64,000 nt of DNA from Coleophoma eucalyptorum (lineage: Eukaryota > Ascomycota > Leotiomycetes > Helotiales > Dermateaceae): assembly GCA_026120035.1 (NCBI GenBank), contig JALRME010000008.1:124001-188000 (forward strand), in the 5' to 3' direction. Below the pieces are notes generated by a model that did no database searches, had not been told where the DNA came from, and saw nothing but the letters and a program-made list of their open reading frames with translations. Shown piece after piece: positions 24,163-34,830 of this stretch. A program made the translations under genes and the position numbers. How positions within the stretch are numbered: the stretch's first letter is position 1; each line of letters begins with the position of its first letter.

Positions 24163-25913
24163 ATGATGCCAGTAGAACCATCTAGACAATTACAAAATCC
24201 CATTGTTGGTGGTTTCTATCCCGATCCATCCTGCATCTGCGTCGACGGGACCTTCTACCTTGTAAACTCAACCTTTCAATGGTTTCCTCATATCTCTGTT
24301 CAGACTTCTGAGGATTTGATACACTGGACACCTTGTGGTTTGTCTGCTCCTCAATCTCACCTGATAGTATTACTGACCACAACAGCGGGTGCGATCAACA
24401 AGCCTGGAGTCATTACTGTCAATGATGCAACGACCCGACGTGAGCACACTGAGGGAATCTTAGCACCAACTATCCGTTATTACAAAGTACTATATTCTAT
24501 TGATCTTTACCAACTAATTTACTAATTGCTAATCCAAGGGTACCTTCTATGTAATTGGCTCCAATGTGCTCCTTTCTGGAAAGGCCGACACTTTCATTGT
24601 CACCTCCACAGATCCCAAAAGCGGCGTCTGGTCATTACCAGTTCTAATAAAATCCTTTCACGGCATCGACCCCAGCCTTTTTTTCGATGACGATGGTAAG
24701 GTCTATTTTCAAGGTACTATGTTTCCGGCAATGCCAGCCGACGGTAAACTCCCTGAAGGGATCTTGCCGCAGATCGTTCAAATGCAGATCGACTTATCTA
24801 CCGGAGAATCGCTCTCTGGAGATCCAAAACCATTGATGAATGCCTTCGGTGGAGGCTGGGCTGAAGGTCCACATATTTATAAGAAAGATGGTTGGTATTA
24901 TGGTCTTCTAGCTGAAGATGGAACTGAAATCAATCATTGCGTCACTGTTTGCAGATCAAGAAATGTCTGGGGCCCGTATGAGCATCACCCTTCAAACCCT
25001 GTTCTTACATCAAGAGGAACCCAAGAATATATCCAGGCTCTAGGGCATGCTGATATATTTCAGGATGCTTCAGATAATTGGTGGGCAGTAGCGCTAGGTG
25101 TACGACATGATGGAGATCACTATCCCCTCGGCCGAGAGACATTTCTCTGCCCGGTCACTTGGTCACCAGATGAATGGCCCGTATTCAACTATGGTCAACC
25201 CGTCAGATCTAGCATGGAGATTAAACAGCCACTTCCTGCCTCTAAATTGGAAACATTACAAAAGTTCATGAAACCAACTCTGGACCCGGAAAACCGAACG
25301 TTAGTTTACTTGCGAGATCCTGATTTCACAAAGTACAATTGGCAAACAAATGGCTCCGTCTCTATCATCGGCACTAGTGCCAACTTGAGTCTGCCAACCG
25401 GGACGGCAAGTCTTGTGGGTTTCAGACAGACCTCACTTAATTGTACCATAGAAGTCACATTGAGCTTCCAGGCCTCAGAGCAAAGTGAAGCAGGTGTGTC
25501 AGTTTTTGTAGATCATTTACGCCACTTCGACACATCTATTGCCTACGACACTCATTTTGGTCGCAAAATTGTCTTCTCTAGCTCGAGCTTAAAGGCTGAA
25601 ACCCAAGTGAAAAGTTTGAGTTTCCCTGGCGAGGGACCTGTTCGTTTTCAGCTTATTTGTACGGAGCGTAACTATGAGTTTAATGCTGCTGAAGTTATAG
25701 ATGGGGAAGTGCAGGAGTGGAAGCATATAGCGACAGCTTCAACGGCCCTCATTAGTGAATGGGGATATACTGGTGTGTTGTCCTTTTCAGAAAACAATGT
25801 GAACAATGACGATGCTAATATACCTAACAGGACCTATATTTGTATGTCACGCTACCAGCAATGGCAAAGGAGATACAACACCGGCGTTATTCTCGGATCT
25901 CTATGTTAGCTGA
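24163..25913 (+). CDS. Cytosolic GH43 beta-xylosidase/arabinosidase
   Basis: Five-bladed beta-propeller glycosidase. Three exons (24163-24486, 24539-25772, 25831-25913) give 1641 nt, 546 residues. The last intron (25773-25830) restores the normal C terminus (CHATSNGKGDTTPALFSD); reading through it would give an aberrant tail. No signal peptide, so probably cytosolic. The catalytic triad is visible: GGFYPDPSCI (base Asp), FHGIDPSLFFDDDG (pKa-modulating Asp) and WAEGPHIYK (acid Glu). The C-terminal about 200 residues form the beta-sandwich common in GH43 beta-xylosidases (GFRQTSLNCTIEV, HFGRKIVFSS). Divergent from the sugar transporter, suggesting hydrolysis of imported xylo- or arabino-oligomers. 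Intact; subfamily and exact substrate not settled. Confidence 0.9.
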
Positions 25914-26362
25914 ATACTATAATTATATGCTATTCAAGACTATAAATAGGGAGAATTACGACAATATCACTATGAAATTTTATGTGCCTGATTTCCATCA
26001 ATGGGCATTATTATCTAGAATTTCAACTTTAAGATAAACTTTTACTTGACATTTTTGATTCCATTAAGTTCTATGGACAAGGGATGGATAAATAATGACG
26101 AGTTGTAGATACGGAGTCTTCAGTGCAATAAAATGGACAAGAATAGGAAGAAAAAATTCTTTATTAGTGTTGGTATACCTCTTATTTCAGCTGTAAATGA
26201 CAGGCCAAAATGTGAGGTAAGAATGTAGATGATTCTTCTAAGTGAATATGGAGGTGTGCAAACGAGACCTAATAACGATATTCCGACAATTAGAGGTTGC
26301 TTCTTCAAAGTTCGCTCTAATTACAACAATAGAATATGACTGTTTATAGTGATAGTATTAAT
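25914..26362. other. Intergenic, convergent 3' ends
   Basis: AT-rich spacer between GH43 and the broken rhamnosidase. The small frame at 26120-26308 (-) has no supporting features. No gene recognised. Confidence 0.6.
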
Positions 26363-28933
26363 TCAATTGGAGGTAATGTATGACACTGAGAAGTTATGTG
26401 GTTCCTTGTCTATCGTAACACTATAGTTACTGTTCTCTCTGATTAGTATTGTATTATTAGTTGCAAATTCTGCTGCAGGTGGTTTGTCTGGTGCAGGAAG
26501 ACCTGCATTGAAGATCCCGCTAATTTGACTGGCTTCTAATGCTTTATTATAAACCTTCAAGCCCGCCTTATCACCATTGAGTCTAGTTGTCATCTGTGGA
26601 ATACTATCAGGGGTATTAACTCCTGGATGCACAATGTATTTTGACCGGACTCCAGTGATATTGAGTACTCCATTGATATAAAGGGAGGGAGTATTATTAT
26701 CGTACAACACCGCAAGATGTATCCAGCCAGAGAATTCTTCGTTGAGGGTTATGATAGAACTTGGGGTTGATGTGCTAGCTTCAAGAATTTGAAGCTCTTG
26801 TGTACCCACAGCAAGACCCATGGCCGAGTGGCCAGTACCATACGCAAACGAGATTGGTGGGTAGAAGGCATAACCTTGTGGGGCGATAATATAAGCTTCC
26901 GGTTTGACCCAGATTGAAATACTGAATGATGTTAAGATATTTGCATACAGAGTAGGGTTAAAGGCAGGGAAATGATCCACCGTATAGGTAGGATATCCGT
27001 CCTTTCGTATGGAGGAGATTGATCTGGTGGACGCCGTCTTGGATAGTCTTACAAAGATTGATTCTGACGGATTGAATGTCAAACCCATGATTGTCCTTCC
27101 GTTGATAACTGCGCATGCTGGAGGCGTAGTAATGAGTCCATTCTGAGGATTCCAAATTTCTGGGGTTCCAGAAATAGAGCGCAAACTAACGGTAGCGTTA
27201 ATAGGACACCTTAAGCCATTGCTAATAAAAGAAATATCTTCGCCATCAATTTGATGGTGCGAAGAGTAGACAGCAGCGTCATTTGAGGATGAAGGGAAGG
27301 AAAGATCAGGCTCCAAGCCGATAGTGCTCAACACTGCAGTTGTGGTGTTACCAACAAATACTACTCCATTCCCAGCACGGCCCTAAAGCTCCGTTGCAAG
27401 GGCAACTATAGCCGCATCTGTATTATTCATACCAATTGCGCGTGACGGAATGGTACTCTGGAGCAGAATAGGAACACCAGCATCTGTCAACTCAATTCTT
27501 TTTGTTAGTGCTTCCACGGAAGCTGCTGCCATGGTTGGAAAAACGAGTAAAGAGTAAGAAGAGTATGTGCCGGGATATGTCGCTTTATTATTTTTTGCTG
27601 TCATATTCATGAGACCCGACAAACCAAAGGGGTCTGCTTGATACAATAAAGGCACATTGCATGGTGAGTTGTAGGTGATCAGAACGCCGGCGTTTGGTTC
27701 CTCTCCCGAGAAACATGCAACGTCTAGTTGTCAGTCACCGCTCTGTAAAAGCAATGCCGTTCTTGAGATATGTTTTAGCCAGCTTGGAGCTTGCTTTGTC
27801 CACGTGCTCATTCGGTCAAAATGAGTTCCAAACGGGCCGAAGTTCATACCTGGGAATGTCGCATCAACGGCGTGGTGCACATAACTATGCATATAAAATA
27901 TATTGGTCCCAAGCGATGTTTCACGATCCCCTTGGGCTTTGAGACCATATGGATGTTCAGTAAATGCAGAAGTGAATGGGTGACCTGTGAAGGCCTCTTG
28001 GAAGGTAATATGTCCATGGGGATGAAAGTCAGTGCTTGCAGCACCTAGCTGAGTGTATCCGTCCGAACCGTGCCAATACTAACCGCATTCCATGTAATAG
28101 AATCATTGGAAGCCGTAAGTTTCCATGACGGTGGATAATCTCGTGCCCCATCAAATGTATTCAAAGGTATTTCAGGGATGCGATAAAGGGCAATAGCCTG
28201 AGCTGTAAAGAAGTCTTTCATATCAAACTGCAGGAAATCGGAAGAAGATGAAAAACGAAGTGGCGATTGGAGATCTATTGTGCGTGTGATGTTTGTAATG
28301 AGTTGGACACCGCTCAGGCTGATATTGGCAACGGCATCTCGGAAAACTGTACCTTCCATTTGCTGTACTGGATATGTGAGGACATAAAGATCTTGGTATA
28401 CGCCCAATTTCTGAAATGGGTGATTAAGAAGCGTGCTGCTACTCGCATTTCTCGAGATCCTTGTCTCCGTCCACATTAATTCTTTCATCGTCATGTTGAC
28501 TGGAAGATCCGGGTTGCCTACCCCAGAGTAACCTGGAGCGTTGTGCATGGCAACAAGCATACCCTTATCCTAAAGCTTTTGTGTCGCATAGACAAGTTGG
28601 TCCAGCCAGTAATCACTATTAAATGCAATTGGCCCTTTTGGCATACCGGCATTAACGTTTTGAATGAGCACACCTCCGTACCCGGAATTGTAAAGAGCGT
28701 TAACATCTTTGCCAATGGCATCGGTTCGTACATTTCCGTTAACCCAGTGCCAAAACTACAACCGTCATTTTTAACCCAGAGTCTCGATGGTTCGAACATC
28801 AGAAACTTACCACACTAGGTTTATATTTAGTGGGAGGGTCTGCAAATTGGGTCTTAAGAGTATCAGTCAGTGAAATGGCTGCTGTCAGCCTAACACTGAT
28901 CACCAGCAGCTGCACCGCGACTGAGCAAAACAT
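26363..28933 (-). pseudogene. Broken GH106-type alpha-L-rhamnosidase with LamG domain
   Basis: Remnant of a large secreted glycosidase. It starts with a signal peptide (MFCSVAVQLLVISVRLTAA, from 28933) and has one intact intron (28756-28810). Recognisable blocks: FWHWVNGNV and YNSGYGGVLIQNV, AMHNAPGYSG, FDGARDYPPSW, ITFQEAFTGHPF, GPFGTHFDR, CFSGEEPNAG, then a concanavalin-type LamG domain (SISIWVKPEAY, LYDNNTPSLYINGV). In-frame stops interrupt it at 28570-28572 (TAG), 27731-27733 (TGA) and 27383-27385 (TAG). A frame change near 28045-28060 coincides with loss of most of the catalytic barrel expected between the FDGARDYPP and TFQEAF blocks. The C-terminal sugar-binding part also seems missing. 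Family assignment rests on these motifs; GH2-like alternatives are possible. Confidence 0.7.
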
Positions 28934-29583
28934 CACTGCGCTTTTCAATTGGGACTTGGGCAAGCAATGTCAGTAGGCGATTTATTCCCCTAAGATACTC
29001 CATAAGCAGCTGGATCTAATATCCAATCTACTCGGCAGGATTCACGGCATTGGCCTGGCATGCAACTCTGCTGTTTGTTAGAATAGTGGGCGCATTATCA
29101 TAGTATCCGCGAGATGTTCCGGGACGAGCACAAGGCAGTGGGGATTAGAAGTGGAAGGAAGGAGGTGCGGGACTTTTTAGGTTGTGAGCTCAAGCTTCGG
29201 GCGTAATCCTGGCCCAGGAGTTTTGGGTAGTGCAATCCGGGATTGTGCATGGTCAAGCCGTGTCGGTCGGCGCATAACTGAATCGCAAGCAAAATGCAAT
29301 ACTATCCAGCAGTGGTTACCATATTAATTAAAATCCTTGAGGGGTATGACCGGTCATCGCCGAAACATACGAGGATTCATTCCTGCGTCTCCGATGAATT
29401 TTAGCATGCTGAATCGTGCCGGGAGATTTGTCGGAGTGTGCTTTGCATTTGCGTGATGCCTAATGGGCCGCAATTAGCTATTCCTATCAAAACAGAAATC
29501 TCTTGAATAATATAGATTGACTTTCCGTACCGCACTGACTTTTAAAGAACATTCCGAAATAGCTCGTTAGAAATATCGCAAAT
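28934..29583. promoter_or_regulatory. Divergent promoter, rhamnosidase remnant / lyase
   Basis: 650 bases between two diverging start codons. It contains CGG-rich short motifs (for example tgaccggtcatcgccga near 29346-29362) of the kind bound by Zn2Cys6 regulators, but no clear repeated element. No gene recognised. Confidence 0.45.
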
Positions 29584-30912
29584 ATGGAGGTAAGAGGGCA
29601 ATATCTGCATGCTGTTAACACGATATTAACGAACGGTTTAGTTCTCTCTCGTGATACTTGCCCTGGGACTTTGGTCTCAATTAGTATTTGGAACAGTGAC
29701 CAATACTCCTCATCTCAACGGTCCTATGTTTCCCATTGCACCAGGAGCAGTGACAGGAGCTAAGACAAAAACGAGTGACTTTATCCATCCTGGTCTTTGG
29801 CATACCCATGAAGACCTCGAGCGTATACGAACAAATGTGTTAAAGGGAGTAGATCCATGGAAGACAGCCTATGCTGCATTTAGTATTGACCGGTATTCCT
29901 TGGCCAACTATACGATGCAGGGTCCAAAATCTGTAATCGAAAGAGGATCAATCAGCAACTATTCTACATTTACTGCGGACGTGAGAGCTGCTTGGCAGAA
30001 TGCACTAATGTGTATGTATCTTTAAATTCTTATTCAATGTTAGGAATCAAACATACCTCATCTAACCTTCGAACGGCAGGGTACATCACTAAAGATCAAG
30101 CGCATTGGACACGTGCTACAACGATTCTTGATGCCTGGGGGTCAAATCTGACAGATATAACGGGCACCGATGCCTCCCTGATGATTGGTCTTGAAGGCGA
30201 TATGTTTGTCAACGCAGCCGAGATTATGCGATGGGAAGGTGGGTGGGTGGAAGCTGGTTCAAACTGGCGTGGTGGCGCTGGCTTTTCTATCCAACTATAT
30301 TGGTTATTCATGCGTCAATCAATAATAAACGGGCAAGCAAATTACGGAATGGTGAGTATAAAGTCCCTACTGAGCTTTGCTGTCTACCTAGATGATATCA
30401 CCGCCTACAACTATGCATTGTACCTGATGTACAATGATCTTTGTGCCGGTATTCATGGCAATTATGACAGTAGTACTGCGCAACCGCTAGAAGCGGGTCG
30501 GGATCAAGGACATGTTCAAGGAGGATTATCTTGGACATCTTACGGTGCAAGGGTAATTCAATCTCAAGGTGGAGATTTGTATGGATACGACAATAATTTG
30601 ATTCTACGGGCGGCCGAATATGCGGCAAAATACAATCTAAATAACACAGTACCTTACGACCCAAGGATCTTCCGCTGTGAAGCTGTTCTTGTAGATGGGC
30701 CTTGGCCAGTCATTTCAAATAAGTCATTTGGTATCGTTGGTGGCTCAACTACACCTACCTGGGATATCATCTACTACCAATACCAGAAAAAGCGAGGATT
30801 AGCAACGCCTTGGACAACGAAAGCAAAAAATATCTATGGATTTGAAGGAGGACGGACTGGGGTAGGAAGCGCTGATATCACAGGCTGGGGTGATCTAGTC
30901 TGGTCCTATTAG
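29584..30912 (+). CDS. Secreted polysaccharide lyase, alginate-lyase fold (PL38-like)
   Basis: Predicted extracellular uronan lyase of 402 residues. The first coding exon is only ATG-GAG (29584-29589); the others are 29642-30011 and 30080-30912, 1209 nt in all. The join creates a signal peptide (MEFSLVILALGLWSQLVFG). Conserved alginate_lyase (PF05426) blocks are present: HPGLWHTHEDLERIRTNV at the N terminus, AWQNALMWYIT across intron 2, ILDAWGSNLTDI, FVNAAEIMRW, and EAGRDQGHVQGGLSW with the Gly-Arg-Asp-Gln-x-His signature, then YDNNLILRAAEY. Family members cleave uronate linkages by beta-elimination; PL38 members act on beta-1,4-glucuronan. The unsaturated ends it would form are substrates for the GH88 enzyme at 40.9-42.6 kb. 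Intact. A truncated relative lies at 45.35-46.0 kb. Confidence 0.8.
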
Positions 30913-31833
30913 CCAATGTGTTCTTGTTGCATTGGGAAACGCTGCTTTTGAGGCTAAAATAGTCATTGCAGTTTTATCTTTACGGCATCAAAGATGATGC
31001 ATCTCAATTTTACCTTCAATACCGGAACTTCATCACCATTTCTTCCTTGAAGTCTCAAGTAATCATATCTATATGTTGCATAACTAAACTTTCTGGCTCT
31101 CTGGTAGTTGCGATAATGTTCAGAAAATACACCAGGATATCTTCTGCCTATCAAACTAAAACAGGAGGCCCGTTATTACACGAGCCAGTACAGATAAAGC
31201 TGTCCATTCAATTTTTAAATTCACTGCCGTGCAAGCCGTACGTAGAAATCACTGCCCTCATAGATTTAATCTCCTTATCAATGGAATGGGCACGATTTAG
31301 AAATGTAATAAGCATCAACTCATATCATCGGAGAAAGTACCGGTATCGAACTCCGTTATTGGGTCTTCGGCGGTTTACCTAGCGAGGGAAGTTACCGGAC
31401 GAATTTCCCGGGGCCGTCTTAGCCATAGTATCATATGCTATGATATGTAAGAGATCATAGGAATGTGTTATAACTCCCGAGAGATTGCACCGAGAAATCA
31501 GATGGTGAGAGATTACATTGTGGAGGCTGCGGAGCCCCGCATTCTGAGTCAACATTGACCACTAGCCTCTCCTCTAGTAATCAATGTCACCCTGTACTCT
31601 ATAGATAATCCCAGGGATCTATTATGTCGTGCAATTAGAATTTTGAACTTCTTCGCAGTGCATTATCACAAGCCAAGTAATCCCGCCAAGTTTGCCTCAG
31701 TTCTTATATTAAAGCACTAAAGGCACTCGGGCTCGCTTTGGAAGACATCACAAGTAGTAACACATAAAATTCCTGGCCTGATATTCATAGCCTTTCATCT
31801 CCCTCTGGGTAATATTGACTCCAACTGAAGAAA
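30913..31833. other. Intergenic, tandem genes
   Basis: Spacer between the lyase and the sugar transporter pseudogene. Open frames at 30966-31382 (+) and 30963-31154 (-) have no motif. An imperfect palindrome (atagtatcatatgctat) sits near 31427-31443. No gene recognised. Confidence 0.5.
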
Positions 31834-33729
31834 ATGATGCTGAGGAGGAAATCACTCGACTGGGCAGTAACTGGTAAGCAGCAATGTGTGAAATTAGGGA
31901 GTCGTTGAACAATTTCTGGTTGATACAGCTGCTTGCTGCCAGGGGTTTTTACTGCTTGGTTATGACCAGATATGATGCGACCTAATTCTTTCTATTATGT
32001 ATGTCTAATTTACCATCCAGGGTGTTATGAGTGGTCTAATTCGCGCCAACAATCAGTTTGGACATGATTTTAAAAGCCCAGATACCCAACTCCAAGGGCT
32101 TATACTCTCTATCTACGACGTATGTTGACTCAAATCTCTGCCTGAATGTGTATTCTGTAATTAAATCTTTTGAAATAGATTGGTTGCGCAGCTGGGTGTC
32201 TAGTGGCATGTTTTTTTGGAGAAGCATTTGGACGGAAAAGGATGATCATTGCAGGAGGTTCTACTATGATTGTTGGAACAATACTGCTTGCATCCTCAAC
32301 AACCTTGGCTCAGCTTCTCTTGGGAAGGATTATAACTGGAATCGGAAATGGTTTCAATAGTAAGGAGTTCGATTCCAAATTTTGTGCTACTGGCGTCAAG
32401 AGAAATTCTATAAATTCCTATCGAATTTGTCTGTGAAGGCAGACTGGTCAGATTAATTGACTCAGAAGTAGGCGCTACCATAACTGTATATCAGATGGAA
32501 CTATGCCAGGCCAAAAATCGAGGCATGCTCGTCAGCGCACAGGGGACTATTACTATCGTGGGCTTATGTATCGCGTACTGGATGGACTATGGACTCTCTT
32601 TTGTCTCTGGTGGTGTCTAATGGAGACTTCCAATAGGTTTTCAAGGAGTCTTTGGAATTCTGCTCGTGCTACAGATGCTTCCGCTCGCAGAGAGCCCGAT
32701 ATGGTTGATTGAGGTTGGACGAAACGTTGAAGCGGCAAAAGTGATGGCGAAGCTTCATGGGGAAGATACAGATGAGTACCATCCAGATATTGTCTTTCAG
32801 AGGCAGCAAATTGAGTCGTCTTTGGAGTTCGAGAGCGCTGGTGGTCCATTTCAATACTCGGAATTATTCACTTGTGACTTAACGGCAAATTTTCGACGTA
32901 TTTGTATTTGCTGCGCGATCCAAGCAATGCAGCAATTCACGGGCGCAAACATGATTAACTATTATGCCCCTGTATGTAATATTCTACTATTATAGTTGCA
33001 ACATAGCTAATATACTTCTATGGAGGTGGTATATGCCAAAACTATGCATCTTTCCCGCAATAACTCTCTCGTTCTCGGAGGCTGTACCTCCCTCATTTAC
33101 CTTATTGCATCCTGCATTCCGCTCTGGGCCGTTGACCGTTTTGGACGACGTATCCTTCTTATGGTCTCCGCTGCCGGACAAGCTTTGTGCTTTGGACTCT
33201 GTGCTATCCTTCTTAGTTTTAACCGAACTAGGACAAATTGTGGAGCTGTCGCCATGGTGTTTCTCTTCCAAGTATTCCTCGGAATCGGTTGGCTTCCAAT
33301 TCCTTGGTTCTATCCGGCCGAAATATGCACCACACGCCTTCGCTCGCATGGTCAGGCTATTGGGGGCTTCGTGAATTGGATGAGTGTTTTTACCATCGTA
33401 CAGTAGGTTGCCCTCAAGCTACTCCTGTCACGCCAGCTTTAGTAATAAGATGTAGAATCACCCCAATTGCTATTGGTAACATTGGATGGCATACATTCAT
33501 AATTTTCACCTTTCTTAACGCACTTTGGGTTCCAATAGTCTACTGTTTCTTTCCAGAGACAATGGGATTGGAATTAGAAGATATCGATCACTTGTTTGAG
33601 AAAGGAGGGGTTACTGGTGGAATTTTCTCGAGTCATGGCCCGCCTGTGAAGCATGGATTTCACAATGAGCATGCAAATATTTTCAAGGACGAGAAATCCA
33701 GGAATGCCGTTCAGATTTTGACAGTGTAA
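31834..33729 (+). pseudogene. Sugar porter MFS gene with one stop and one lost donor
   Basis: Sugar:proton symporter family. Seven exons (31834-31873, 31929-31969, 32021-32119, 32179-32359, 32469-32971, 33026-33402, 33456-33729) sum to 1515 nt and keep one frame throughout. Motifs: FLLLGYDQ and GVMSG in TM1, FFGEAFGRKRM, GRIITGIGNGFN, AESPIWLIEVGR, QQFTGANMINYYAP, DRFGRRILL, GWLPIPWFYPAE, and PETMGLELEDIDHLF. Two lesions stand out: TAA at 32618-32620 where the family has the invariant Gln of QWRLPIGFQ, and intron 2 (31970-32020) beginning AT instead of GT directly after CAG. Both are single transitions from the expected sequence (CAA to TAA; GTATG to ATATG). Everything else is intact, so inactivation looks recent, unless these are assembly errors. 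Confidence 0.85.
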
Positions 33730-34830
33730 ATGACCTAATGAACTTCCCATGCTGGCTGTATAGGGCCGACATTATATGTAGTAGCCTTAATTCTCACTAA
33801 GTGAACGGAAGGGAATATTTGAAATTGGTTTAAGTATTGTTATTCACAATAGGAATGGAGACGACACTTATCTAGTTTGACTTACTTAGTCTTAGTCTAT
33901 AGCTTATATAAGGCAAAACTGCAATTGTTTTCGAGCTTTCTATATGTATTTGTGTGGTCTCGCGGGAATAGCAAATGTCATAGGAGTTTCCAGACTGGAA
34001 ATCGCATGGAATCTTATGAGTTTCTCGAAGTAACAATGTTACCAATAGATTTACTCATGATTGGAAAGATCACTAAGAATGAGATCTGCAATAATTTGCA
34101 ACTATAATTAATATATAGCAGGACATGTAGAGCAACCAAAGATTAGATCGCAAAGAAATGCATTCGTCGAAATGTTGCGCATAAAGCTACAACGTAAAAT
34201 AGAAAATTCGCGACAGCATATTAAATGCCTCCTAATGCTATTTTCAATAGCGATTTTATAACTTGTTGTTACTGGTAACTAAGGATATGATATGGTTGAG
34301 TTGGGGTTACGACACCAAAAAACCCTCCTTACTCCATTGTGAAAGTTCTTGTTGGAACATCGATATACCACTTGCACGTGAGGTAACATCGTTACACCAC
34401 TTGCATGTATTGGTATATCGCTACACCACCTGTATATGCATACATTTGGAATATAGCTATACCACTTGCATGTTCTCGTGTTTGCGCTCGGATGCAAACA
34501 CTACAACTATATTACTACGGAGGTCGAATCGATACCCAATAGGGGTATTTGTATGACCTCCAACACACTCACTTAGAAAGATCATCTACATTTTTACCTT
34601 CCGATTTTGACCTGTCTATTAAAGTTGAAATAAGAGGTATATAGATCAACCAACAGTTACGGAAAATAGTATTTTATTGAAAGGACTAACAACGAAAGTT
34701 GAAACCTGGTGAACCTTAGACATAGGAAGCTAGGTTTATTTTTTCCTCCACTTGAATATTTGCTCCAAAAATGAGTAGCCGGACTATAGATAAGCTGCAC
34801 GCAACTAAATATTCAATAAGACAGCTTCTT
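33730..34830. other. Intergenic, convergent 3' ends
   Basis: AT-rich spacer of 1.1 kb between the transporter pseudogene and the ACS carrier. Apart from the degenerate tandem repeat at 34358-34480 I see nothing in it; frames at 33877-34107 and 34263-34556 lack coding character. Confidence 0.55.
34358..34480. repeat. Degenerate 29-bp tandem repeat, about four units
   Basis: Units begin at 34358, 34387, 34416 and 34452, each carrying [CT]AT[AC]G[ACT]TA[CT]ACCAC[CT]TG near its start. Spacing is 29, 29 and 36 bases. This is a small minisatellite with diverged units. No mobile-element ends are evident. Confidence 0.6.

Noticed and set aside
25773..25910. GH43 C terminus reading through to a stop at 25909
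   Set aside because: That tail does not fit the family; splicing at 25773-25830 restores the normal GH43 ending.
26363..28933. Stop-codon readthrough or recoding as an explanation for the three in-frame stops
   Set aside because: The frame change and missing barrel region show the gene is damaged in other ways, so recoding is unnecessary.
30360..30402. Possible intron (GTGAG ... CTAG) inside the lyase gene
   Set aside because: Reading through gives the conserved helix sequence SIKSLLSFAVYLDD in frame, so the segment is coding.
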